36,142 nt of DNA, from assembly GCA_030037635.1 (NCBI GenBank), contig JASHQH010000153.1, forward strand, positions 1 to 36,142. The letters are read 5' to 3'. The translations under genes were made by a program, and so were the position numbers. The notes under the pieces are model-generated. The model saw only the letters and a list, made by a program, of their open reading frames with translations. It made no database searches and was not told the origin of the DNA. This document shows, piece after piece, positions 1 to 7,433 of the stretch (positions within the stretch are counted from its first letter, which is position 1; each line of letters opens with the position of its first letter). The DNA is from Acidobacteriaceae bacterium. GTDB lineage: Bacteria; Acidobacteriota; Terriglobia; Terriglobales; Acidobacteriaceae.

Positions 1-2675
1 CTATTTACGTTGCTTGCCGGATTGGCATTGATGTCGCCGATCTCATAGGACAGGTGCCTGGCGAAGGAGCCCACCCATGCCATCTCGAACGACGTGGTCT
101 TGGTGATCTGTTCCTGGAAGGTGAGGCTGAACGAGGCCACTGAGCCGGTCTTCATATTGGGATTGATGGAATACGTTGTTTCCAGGTTTCCATTCACCAC
201 CGTTGAGGGAACGATGGTGCCTCCGCCGGAAGGCGGCAGGTTGATGGTGGTGTTGCGAGGCACGCCCGTGTCCAGTACATATTCCCACGGGTAAGTGGCA
301 CAAGTGTAGCAGGGGCCGTCGTAAACCCAGTTGGTGTAAGCAGCCTGGTCGGCGAAGGGGTAGTTCTGGGTGAGGATGTCCTCGCGTCCGTCGTTTTCCG
401 GAGAGAAAAACCAGGCGCCGCCGCCGCGGATGACTGATTTGGGATCCAACTGAAAGTCGAAGCCGAAGCGTGGAGAGATATCATCCTTGCGCGCCAACAT
501 CAGCGAATCGGAATTGCCCCCGCGACCAGCCAGCAGAATGGTATTGCTGGCAACGTTGTAGTTCGAGATATTGTTGTTAGCCTCGGTCCAGGGGTTCTGG
601 TATTCGTAGCGCAGGCCGTAGTTAAGAGTGACCCGCGGCGTCACCTTGAAGGAATCCTGTGCGAAGTAGTCCAGGTTCCAGCTCTTGGTGTGCGGATTGG
701 TCAACTGGAGGCCTATATCGACGTCAGTCGGCAATCCCAGAACCAGGTCGGCAAGGTCCGATCCGCCCGCCCAGTTATAGGCTCCAGGGATATAGGTGTA
801 GTAAAAGTTTGAAGTTTCGGCATAGCCGTAGCTGTCGAAGTAATCAAACCCAGTGGGAAAGAGCGAGAAGTTGGGGTGCGAATTGAGCAGGCGCAGATCG
901 CCGCCAAACTTGAAGTCATGCCGGCCATGAGTCCATGTGAAGTTATCGGTAATTTGATAGTTCTGGTCATTCACATGATATGGCTTATAAGTCGATCCAC
1001 CGGCCAGATATCCGTCGGCTAGATAGATCTGTGGATACCCGATCGTTGCCTGATATCCGGGAACATATACATTGCCGACGCCGTACTTGGTGGAGTAATT
1101 AGTTCCGTTTAATAAGCTGTAAAGGTTCTCGGGATAGAAGAGATAGCCGAAGCGCACTTCATTGAGGCGGGTCGCGCTGAAAGTACGATCGTAGGTGAGC
1201 GAAACCGACTGGGGTTCATAATCTTCCTGGTTCGCCTGGTCGGCGTCGCCGCCGCCCGGCACCACGGTGTGGCCCCAATAGGGATCGGTTACCAGTTGGT
1301 TGTCGCCCTGCCAGTGATAGAGCGCGTAGAGCCTGTCCTTGTCAGTGATCACCTGGTCGAATCGAGCATCGACTTTGTCGTAGTTGAAGTGGGTGGGTGA
1401 ATAGACCTCGAAGTTCCTGAACCATCCGTTATCGATGCCAGGCAGGTTGGGTTGAGGATAGAAGTCCATCATCGTGGCCAGCCCGGCAGGGCTCACGCGA
1501 TCGGCGGGAATGATGTTGCCGGTGAACTGCGTCTCAGCGCCGCCGTAGGATTCGACCGAAACGACCGGATCGAAGATGGGATCGACGGTTCCTGCCGCTG
1601 CGCCGCCGCCAGGCGCGGTGGTGACGCCGGCATAGGGATCGAGCAAGCCGGAAAAGTCCACGCTGCCGTTGCCCGGGAAATTAATCAGGTTGAAGGGGAT
1701 TGTGGAGTCGACGTACGAATAGGGATCTTTTTCTCGCTCGCCCTCATAAGCGGCAAACAGAAAGGAACGGTTCTTCTTGATGGGGAATCCGACCGTTCCG
1801 CCAAAGATGTTCCACTTGAGCGCGGAGGGCGGCTGGGGTGTGCTCACGCCCGGCGTGGTCAGCTTCGCGGCCAAGTAATTGGGCCGGAAGAATTCGAAGG
1901 CATCGCCGTGAACGGAGTTCGTCCCGGATTTTGACTCAATGGCGATCTTGCCCCCAGCCGCGTTGCCAAATTCCGCGTTATAGGTGGCCGTGATGACCTT
2001 GAACTCGCCTACCGAATCCACGTTGGGATCGACGGTAATATCCTGCGTGCGATTGGTGGTGGTCTCAATGCCGTCCAGTTCCACGGAGTTTCCGTACTCG
2101 CGCTGGCCGCTGATGGAAGCTCCCAGGCCGTTGATGCTTCCGCTGGCCGGGGGAAGCGCGGTGACTCCCGGGGCGAGAAAGACCAGCGACTCAAATTCGC
2201 GGCCATTCAGGGGCAGGTCAGTGATGGCATCGCCGCTGATCACCGTGCCCACTTCGGCGCTTTGTGTCTGCAGCAGCGGAGCGGCGTCGGTGACCTCAAC
2301 TGAGGCCGCCGCAGTACCAACCTTGAGCTTGAAGTTGAGCGCCAGCTGTTGGTCAATGGCCAGAACCACGTGACTGAACTTGCTCTCGGAAAAGCCGCTG
2401 GCCGAGGCGGTAACCGAGTAAATGCTCGGGGGCAGGCTGACGACTGTGTAGTTGCCGGAGGCGTCGGTCCGGCCTGCAAACGAGACGCCTTTCTCTTCAT
2501 CGGTTACGGTAATCGCGGCGCCGGGCACCACGGCTCCGGTTGGATCGGTGACCTGGCCGGTAATCTGGCCTGTAGTCGCCTGGCCGGCGCAGGGTAGAGT
2601 CGCCATTGCCACTCCGGCAATTGCGAACAGGAATGCAACGAAGGAGCAGATGCGAGTGGATGCTTGGTGTTTCAT
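1..2675 (-). CDS. Oar-like TonB-dependent outer-membrane receptor (3' end outside window)
   Basis: The frame is open from a start at 2675 to the window edge, giving 891 residues without a stop. A GGAGG ribosome binding site lies 7 bases before the ATG. The protein starts with a signal peptide (MKHQASTR, a hydrophobic stretch, cleavage near AGQA). A carboxypeptidase-regulatory-like beta-sandwich follows (TGQITGQVTDPTGAVVPGA). Next comes a TonB plug region with LPLNGREFESL, and then the beginning of a long beta-barrel rich in aromatic residues. In the Oar family such proteins import large ligands, often glycans or peptides, across the outer membrane using TonB energy. The substrate cannot be read from the sequence. 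A LacI-type operator and promoter lie upstream, and a symporter and a LacI gene are neighbours, so a sugar-type ligand is likely. The C-terminal barrel end is not in the window. Confidence 0.9.
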   Translation of the reverse strand, partial: MKHQASTRICSFVAFLFAIAGVAMATLPCAGQATTGQITGQVTDPTGAVVPGAAITVTDEEKGVSFAGRTDASGNYTVVSLPPSIYSVTASASGFSESKFSHVVLAIDQQLALNFKLKVGTAAASVEVTDAAPLLQTQSAEVGTVISGDAITDLPLNGREFESLVFLAPGVTALPPASGSINGLGASISGQREYGNSVELDGIETTTNRTQDITVDPNVDSVGEFKVITATYNAEFGNAAGGKIAIESKSGTNSVHGDAFEFFRPNYLAAKLTTPGVSTPQPPSALKWNIFGGTVGFPIKKNRSFLFAAYEGEREKDPYSYVDSTIPFNLINFPGNGSVDFSGLLDPYAGVTTAPGGGAAAGTVDPIFDPVVSVESYGGAETQFTGNIIPADRVSPAGLATMMDFYPQPNLPGIDNGWFRNFEVYSPTHFNYDKVDARFDQVITDKDRLYALYHWQGDNQLVTDPYWGHTVVPGGGDADQANQEDYEPQSVSLTYDRTFSATRLNEVRFGYLFYPENLYSLLNGTNYSTKYGVGNVYVPGYQATIGYPQIYLADGYLAGGSTYKPYHVNDQNYQITDNFTWTHGRHDFKFGGDLRLLNSHPNFSLFPTGFDYFDSYGYAETSNFYYTYIPGAYNWAGGSDLADLVLGLPTDVDIGLQLTNPHTKSWNLDYFAQDSFKVTPRVTLNYGLRYEYQNPWTEANNNISNYNVASNTILLAGRGGNSDSLMLARKDDISPRFGFDFQLDPKSVIRGGGAWFFSPENDGREDILTQNYPFADQAAYTNWVYDGPCYTCATYPWEYVLDTGVPRNTTINLPPSGGGTIVPSTVVNGNLETTYSINPNMKTGSVASFSLTFQEQITKTTSFEMAWVGSFARHLSYEIGDINANPASNVN

Positions 2676-2822
2676 CCTGTAGCCTCCAGGAAAGCAGGGC
2701 AGGCGCAGAACTTGGGCGCTCAGACGCGCCTGAAATTCGCCGCCGGCGTGGATCAACGTTTGGCCCCGAATGCCCGCTGCGGAGATCGATGCCGGGAGCC
2801 TTTTCTCGCGCAGCTGCGGGGG

Positions 2823-2840
2823 CGGGAAATCGTTTTCCCG
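2823..2840. promoter_or_regulatory. Putative LacI-family operator upstream of the TonB receptor
   Basis: The sequence CGGGAAATCGTTTTCCCG is an 18-bp palindrome with one mismatched pair and a central CG step, as is usual for LacI/GalR operators. It shares the core GAAATCGNTTTC with the perfect palindrome in front of the nearby lacI gene at 5881-5898. It lies just downstream of a -10-like hexamer, about at the predicted transcription start, where a bound repressor would block initiation. That the LacI protein at 4679-5767 binds it is inferred. Confidence 0.6.
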
Positions 2841-2842
2841 AA

Positions 2843-2872
2843 ACTGTACTCCTCCCTATCAGCGGTCGTCAA
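2843..2872 (-). promoter_or_regulatory. Predicted sigma-70-type promoter of the TonB receptor
   Basis: On the minus strand TTGACG (2872-2867) is followed after 18 bases by TACAGT (2848-2843). The transcription start would fall near 2836, inside the operator. This leaves a 5' leader of about 160 bases before the receptor's start at 2675. Confidence 0.5.
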
Positions 2873-3055
2873 GAAAAAACTCCAGGCGCTGCTTGCTGCT
2901 CTGATTCCTGCGTTTTGCCCCCATTGACCCGCCTTGCCCGAAGCAGCAAGCCCAGGGACGAAGCCATCTGCCGCGCAACAGCGCATTTCACTGGACGGAG
3001 CGGCGAATCTTTGTGTACAAGGGACTACGCCTTCCCGCCGGGTGCGAGTCAAACC

Positions 3056-4633
3056 ATGAAAACAGGTAAATTTGGCCCCTGGGAGCTGATCATATTTCCT
3101 CTTTACCTGGCTGCTATTGCGCTTATCAGCTGGATATCGCGGCGCCGCTGGCCCACTTCAAACGACTTTCTGAACGCTTCCCGCACTTTGCCGCTTTGGG
3201 CCGCGGCGCTCTCTTTCCTGGCCTTCAATTGCGGTTCGATCGAGGTCATCGGCATGAGTGCGATGGCGGCGCAATATGGCGTTCAGGCATTGCACTTTTA
3301 TTGGATCGGCGGCATCCCGGGGATGGTTTTCATGAGCGCCGTGGTTCTGCCGGTCTACATGCAGACCGGAGCGCGCAGCCTTCCGGAGTATCTTGGCCGG
3401 CGCTTTGGCGCGAAAGTTCGCGCGTTGAATGCGGGGATGGCATTGGCCGGCACGCTGGCGTACTCCGGCGTCGCTCTTTACACCATCGCCCAGGTGCTGC
3501 ACGTCCTGCTGGGATGGGATTTTCTCGCAGGCGGCCTGATGTGCGCGGCGGTCGTATTTGCCTACGTTTCGATCGGGGGTGTGCGCGCTTCCATCTTCAC
3601 TTCGATCTTCCAGTTCTTCGTCCTGATTGCCGGACTTGCCCCGCTGCTGTTCCTGACGGTGCATTTCAATGGGGCCACCTGGGCCAACAGACCGGAGCGA
3701 TGGCATCTTTGGAAGCCGCTTCCCGTCTTTTCCGGGTCCGCGCCGCTCGACCGGATCGGCGTAGCCGTTGGCCTGGGCTTTGTCATCAGCTTCTCGTACT
3801 GGTGCACCGACTTTGTCATGATTCAGCGAGCGCTCACTGCCCGCACCTTCGACGATGCCCGGCGCGTGCCCGTGCTTGCCGGCTTCGGCAAACTGGCGAT
3901 TGCCTTCCTGGTTGTGTTGCCGGGCGTAGCCGCGCCGGCTCTGCTGGGCGGAAAGGCATCGTTTGACCAGGCCATGCCGGCCCTGATGGCCCTCGAATAT
4001 TCACCAGCCTTGCTGGGGCTGGGAGCCGCCGCGCTGCTGGCCGGACTGATGGCATGGCTGGCCGGAAACGTCTCCGGGTTTTCCGCGCTTTGGGTTGAAG
4101 AGATCTATCGTATACGCCTGTGTCCGCATCGCTCTGAGCAACACTACATCCGGGCCGGCCGGTTCGCGGTCCTTATCTGTCTGCTGGCGGCGCAGTTTGT
4201 GGCTTTTGCCACCTTCTGGTTTCGCGACATGATGGAATTCCTGCAACTCATTGTCGCGCTCTTTTACGCGCCCGTATTCGCGGCGGTGCTTGCCGGAGTT
4301 TCTTCGCGGCGCGCCAGCCAGCGCGGTGCATTTACCGGGATCTGCGCAGGACTGATCGCAGGCATCATGCTTCAAGGCGCGTCGTACCGGCATGTTGTGC
4401 ATTTTGGCAGCCAAATGAGCGCCGATTTCTACACCGCCATGTTGAGCTTCTCTGTGGCCGCAGTCTGCTCATTGCTTTGGAGAGAAATCGGGCCTGGGAT
4501 CTCGCGCGGGCAGGTCCAGTTTGCCGCCGGCGACACCATCTCCCGTGAATCCATTCGCCCCACGCGCGGTCTGGTTGCGTTAAGCGCCATGCTCCTGGCG
4601 CTTTGCCTGCTTCTGAATGTGCTTTGGTGGTAA
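3056..4633 (+). CDS. Sodium:solute symporter family transporter (SSS/SLC5-like)
   Basis: This 525-residue integral membrane protein has about 13 hydrophobic segments. The first starts at residue 9 (PWELIIFPLYLAAIALIS) and is followed by the SSS-type feature SNDFLNASRTLPLWAAALSF. Later stretches such as GLMAWLAGNVSGFSALWVEEIYR resemble the helix that carries sodium ligands in SglT-type sugar transporters. The family couples sodium entry to uptake of sugars, sialic acids or organic acids. The frame continues upstream to 2606, but I chose the ATG at 3056 because the protein then begins at the usual family N-terminus; the upstream extension is charged and unlike the family. No strong ribosome binding site precedes it, so the start is uncertain. 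It converges on the LacI gene, 45 bases apart, and probably carries the ligand captured by the adjacent receptor. Confidence 0.85.
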   Translation: MKTGKFGPWELIIFPLYLAAIALISWISRRRWPTSNDFLNASRTLPLWAAALSFLAFNCGSIEVIGMSAMAAQYGVQALHFYWIGGIPGMVFMSAVVLPVYMQTGARSLPEYLGRRFGAKVRALNAGMALAGTLAYSGVALYTIAQVLHVLLGWDFLAGGLMCAAVVFAYVSIGGVRASIFTSIFQFFVLIAGLAPLLFLTVHFNGATWANRPERWHLWKPLPVFSGSAPLDRIGVAVGLGFVISFSYWCTDFVMIQRALTARTFDDARRVPVLAGFGKLAIAFLVVLPGVAAPALLGGKASFDQAMPALMALEYSPALLGLGAAALLAGLMAWLAGNVSGFSALWVEEIYRIRLCPHRSEQHYIRAGRFAVLICLLAAQFVAFATFWFRDMMEFLQLIVALFYAPVFAAVLAGVSSRRASQRGAFTGICAGLIAGIMLQGASYRHVVHFGSQMSADFYTAMLSFSVAAVCSLLWREIGPGISRGQVQFAAGDTISRESIRPTRGLVALSAMLLALCLLLNVLWW

Positions 4634-4678
4634 GGGCTTCAAGGCCGCGTTCTGCGAACCGATGCGCGGCGCGTCGAA

Positions 4679-5767
4679 TCACCGAATGGCCAGCTTGTCC
4701 TGCATTCGCGATCTGCGCCCGAGGGCCGCGAGGGCCTCTTTCGGAGCGTCCGTCGATTGGCGCACAACCAGGCTGGTACCCACGCGGATCGGCTGGAGTG
4801 ACTTCTCATCGCCCGCTGACCATAGCTTCTCCAATCCCCTGAAGGCGGCCTGGGCAAGATCCTGCCGGGACATGCGCACCGAGGTGAGCGGAGGATTCAC
4901 AAACTCGGCCAGGTGAATGTCGTCGAAACCGACAACGGACATATCCCTGGGCACCTTGATGCCGCGCTCCGACATGACCCGCAACACGCCGACGGCCATC
5001 ATGTCATTGGAGCAGACGATGGCAGTGGGCGGCGCCTTGCTGTCAAGGAAGTGAAGAGCGGCCTGCGTTCCGCCTTCAAACGTGTGCTCGCCAACGAAGA
5101 CCGGGGCGCTTTGTGAGGGCAGGCCGATCTTGTGCGCCGATTGAACGAAAGCATCTCGGCGGCGCACGTTGGTGAGATGAGGCATGGGGCCGCTGGCAAA
5201 TCCGATGCGGCGATGGCCCAGCAGGGCCAGATGCTGAACGGCCTGGTCGATACCCAGCGCGTAATCCACCTCAAGCACCACCGACCTTGCGCCATCGGCG
5301 CTCACGTCGATCGTTACCAGGGGTATGTTGTGCGCAATCAGCTCGTCCAGCAGATGCGACTCGGCCCGGAAAGTCATGACCGCGACGCCTTCCACACGCC
5401 GCTGCACCAGGCGCCGGATGAAAACCCTGGCTCGTTCCAGGTTGTAGTTGGTCGACCCGACCATCACTTCGAAATCATGCGCTCCAGCCAGATCTTCGAA
5501 GCTCTGCATCAATTCGGGGAAGAAGGGGTTGGTAATCTCCGAGACGAGGAGGCCCAGCACGCGGCTGCGGCCCGACACCAGAGCGCGGGCCTGCGGGTTG
5601 GGCGTGTAGCCGAGCTCCTCAATCGCTTTCCAAACCCGTTTTGCCAGGTGCCTGGCAACCGTGGACCGGCCATTGGTGACGCGCGATACCGTGGCCGGCG
5701 AAACCTCGGCACGCCGCGCCACCTGAATGATGTCTACGCCGCTCCGCTTACCCTTCTGCGTACTCAT
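4679..5767 (-). CDS. LacI/GalR-family transcriptional repressor
   Basis: The 362-residue protein has an N-terminal helix-turn-helix at about residues 12-37 (IIQVARRAEVSPATVSRVTNG) and a hinge near residues 55-68 (PNPQARALVSGRS). The rest is a periplasmic-binding-protein-like sensor domain starting LGLLVSEITNPFFPEL, with the typical VVGFDDIHLAEFVNPPLTSV near the C-terminus. Members bind CG-centred palindromes and release them on binding a sugar. A perfect 18-bp palindrome lies inside its own predicted promoter, and a close variant lies at the TonB receptor promoter. Autoregulation plus control of the uptake module is therefore likely. The start codon at 5767 has only a weak ribosome binding site. 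Confidence 0.92.
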   Translation of the reverse strand: MSTQKGKRSGVDIIQVARRAEVSPATVSRVTNGRSTVARHLAKRVWKAIEELGYTPNPQARALVSGRSRVLGLLVSEITNPFFPELMQSFEDLAGAHDFEVMVGSTNYNLERARVFIRRLVQRRVEGVAVMTFRAESHLLDELIAHNIPLVTIDVSADGARSVVLEVDYALGIDQAVQHLALLGHRRIGFASGPMPHLTNVRRRDAFVQSAHKIGLPSQSAPVFVGEHTFEGGTQAALHFLDSKAPPTAIVCSNDMMAVGVLRVMSERGIKVPRDMSVVGFDDIHLAEFVNPPLTSVRMSRQDLAQAAFRGLEKLWSAGDEKSLQPIRVGTSLVVRQSTDAPKEALAALGRRSRMQDKLAIR

Positions 5768-5872
5768 AGCAAAGGCATCTCAAAAGGCGCCCGTGTTGTT
5801 GAAGAACCTTCCCAGGCGCCGCTCCGGTCTCGTGCAGAATCTTTCCCGATGCTCGATGTCCCTGCGCATCAT

Positions 5873-5901
5873 TGTATATTCGAGAAATCGATTTCTCGCA
5901 A
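5873..5901 (-). promoter_or_regulatory. Predicted promoter of lacI overlapping its operator
   Basis: On the minus strand TTGCGA (5901-5896) is followed after exactly 17 bases by TATACA (5878-5873). The palindrome at 5881-5898 fills the spacer, so bound repressor would exclude RNA polymerase. The leader to the lacI start at 5767 is roughly 100 bases. Confidence 0.55.
5881..5898. promoter_or_regulatory. Putative LacI-family operator (perfect 18-bp palindrome)
   Basis: CGAGAAATCGATTTCTCG is identical to its reverse complement and has the central CG typical of LacI-family sites. It matches the site at 2823-2840 in 15 of 18 positions. It sits 114 bases upstream of the lacI start, between -35 and -10 hexamers. 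Autorepression is inferred. Confidence 0.7.
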
Positions 5902-6041
5902 TGGCTTTCAAAAATGGCCTGGCCTGACAGCCGAGGCATTGGGCGAACCGGATGCAGTCCTTGAGCCCCTTCTCCACCCCCGTTTTTGGAACTGAGCGCC
6001 GCAGTCTGCCGGTATCATCCAATTCGAAAGGGAGAAATGCT

Positions 6042-6578
6042 ATGAAGGAGATCACTGCAGACCAGGCCCACCTATTTGTCCAAAATGTGGTCCTGGGCGT
6101 TCTCAAGAACGAAAGCCGCACCACGAGGTCAGTTCTCGCCGCTGTTCCCCATACCCATCTCGATTACCGTCCTGACGCCTGCGCGAAGACCGCCGATGAG
6201 CTCGTTCGGCACATCGCCAGCGCCGACAACCTCTTTCTGAAGTCGGTAGTCGACGGAGTGTTTGTCCCGGGCAGCGTAAAAGTTCCTCAAGATTTAAAGG
6301 CGCCGGAACAAATTGCTGAGTGGTATGGAAGTGAATACGCGAGGAATTTCGAAGCGGTCACCAAATTGCCGGGCGAACAGTTGATCAGGATGATGAATTT
6401 CCGGGGACAATTCGAGCGTCCGGCCTTCACTTTTCTTCAGATCGGCCTGCTCCACACCGTTCACCATCGCGGCCAACTCTCAACTTACTTGCGCCCCATG
6501 GGTGGCAAGGTGCCGGCTATTTATGGCGAAAGCTACGACTCTGCACAGGCCAAAAAAGCTGCGCAGGCGCCGGCCTGA
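6042..6578 (+). CDS. DinB-family four-helix metal-binding protein
   Basis: The 178-residue protein has the DinB layout of four helices with three histidines that bind a metal ion. H57 lies in ELVRHIASADNLF, and H138 and H142 lie in LLHTVHHRGQL, the family's signature HxxxH followed by GQ. DinB-superfamily proteins include thiol-dependent S-transferases and damage-inducible proteins of unknown chemistry; the exact reaction cannot be told. The frame runs further upstream, but the ATG at 6042 is preceded by the ribosome binding site AAAGGGAG with 7-base spacing and gives a normal family N-terminus. It diverges from lacI and seems to be transcribed alone. Confidence 0.85.
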   Translation: MKEITADQAHLFVQNVVLGVLKNESRTTRSVLAAVPHTHLDYRPDACAKTADELVRHIASADNLFLKSVVDGVFVPGSVKVPQDLKAPEQIAEWYGSEYARNFEAVTKLPGEQLIRMMNFRGQFERPAFTFLQIGLLHTVHHRGQLSTYLRPMGGKVPAIYGESYDSAQAKKAAQAPA

Positions 6579-6756
6579 CTTGCTTTGCCTCAACTCGCCC
6601 GCAAGAACGAAATCCTCGCCGGCACGGCGACTTCCGGATTGCTTGCGTTCTGCCGATTGCGGATCCCACAAGGCAGTTGCACATCGCCGCTTCCATGGAT
6701 GCATCGAGTGACTAACTTCGGATGCGCGCGCGCCGCGACGGATCAGCCGCGGGGCG

Positions 6757-7281
6757 TCAACATCGCTTCATATAGCAACGGCTCACCGGAATTCCCAGGC
6801 AGCCGGGAAATTCCGGGATTTGGGAATACCCCTCGGATTCATACAAGGCGATCGCCCCGGCGTTGTCACATCCTGTTTCGAGCACGGTGGAGCGAAATCC
6901 GCGGCGACGCACTTCTTCTTCCAAATGCCGCAGGATCAGGCGGGCCCCGCCGCGGCGCCTGACATCTGGCCGCACAAACATGCGCTTGATCTCGACGGAC
7001 TCTTCATTCACGGGCCTGAATCCGCCACATCCGATGGTCCGGTTCCCCTGCCGTGCGATGACGAAGTATCCACCGGAGCTTTCAAAATCGGCTTCGTCGA
7101 TCCCGCTGATGACAGAACCGGGATAGAGCGCGGCGATCTCCACATCCAACTCCCGCATCAACGCGCGAGCTTCCTCATCCGATGGGCTGATTGCGATAAT
7201 GATTCTGGGTGCAGCTTCATGGTCTTCAGCAAGTGCGAGCCGTGGCCCGACGGTTGAAGATTTTGGGGGAAGAGGTCGCAT
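6757..7281 (-). CDS. GNAT-family N-acetyltransferase
   Basis: With the start at 7281 the protein has 174 residues, a normal GNAT size. It shows the acetyl-CoA pyrophosphate-binding signature RRRGGA at residues 108-113, preceded by the beta-strand EIKRMFVRP. The usual C-terminal motif GCDNAGAIALYESEGY (137-152) is also present. The conserved start of the fold is ISPSDEEARALMRELD (31-46). Such enzymes move an acetyl group from acetyl-CoA to an amine; the acceptor is unknown. The frame is open to 7431, with another possible ATG at 7344. None of the starts has a good ribosome binding site, so the N-terminus is uncertain. The gene diverges from the cyclase-ATPase gene. Confidence 0.8.
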   Translation of the reverse strand: MRPLPPKSSTVGPRLALAEDHEAAPRIIIAISPSDEEARALMRELDVEIAALYPGSVISGIDEADFESSGGYFVIARQGNRTIGCGGFRPVNEESVEIKRMFVRPDVRRRGGARLILRHLEEEVRRRGFRSTVLETGCDNAGAIALYESEGYSQIPEFPGCLGIPVSRCYMKRC

Positions 7282-7433
7282 CGACGTAGAGTCTATTACG
7301 CTTCCCAGTCCATCAGCAATGCCGCTTTCTGAAGGCCCTGACATCGTGAAGCAACGGTGCGATGCGGAGACGCCGCTTCGAGCGCGCCCGGCTCCAGTCG
7401 AGGGTGAGCGAATTTCAACCGAAAGGAGCAACG

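Larger units (their letters stand above)
2676..3055. other. Divergent intergenic region between TonB receptor and symporter
   Basis: These 380 bases separate two divergent genes. The receptor side holds a promoter and an 18-bp palindromic operator, annotated separately. I saw no convincing sigma-70 promoter or second operator on the symporter side, and no RNA gene. Open frames crossing it show no family motifs. Confidence 0.6.

Noticed and set aside
2606-3055. N-terminal extension of the symporter frame
   Set aside because: It would overlap the start of the divergent receptor gene and its promoter, and adds a charged non-membrane sequence not typical of the family.
3196-3966. 256-codon plus-strand frame in the symporter
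   Set aside because: Same-strand shadow in another frame; the symporter frame shows regular membrane helices while this one is arginine-rich.
5132-5995. 287-codon plus-strand frame
   Set aside because: Antisense to lacI and running through its promoter and operator; no recognisable domain.
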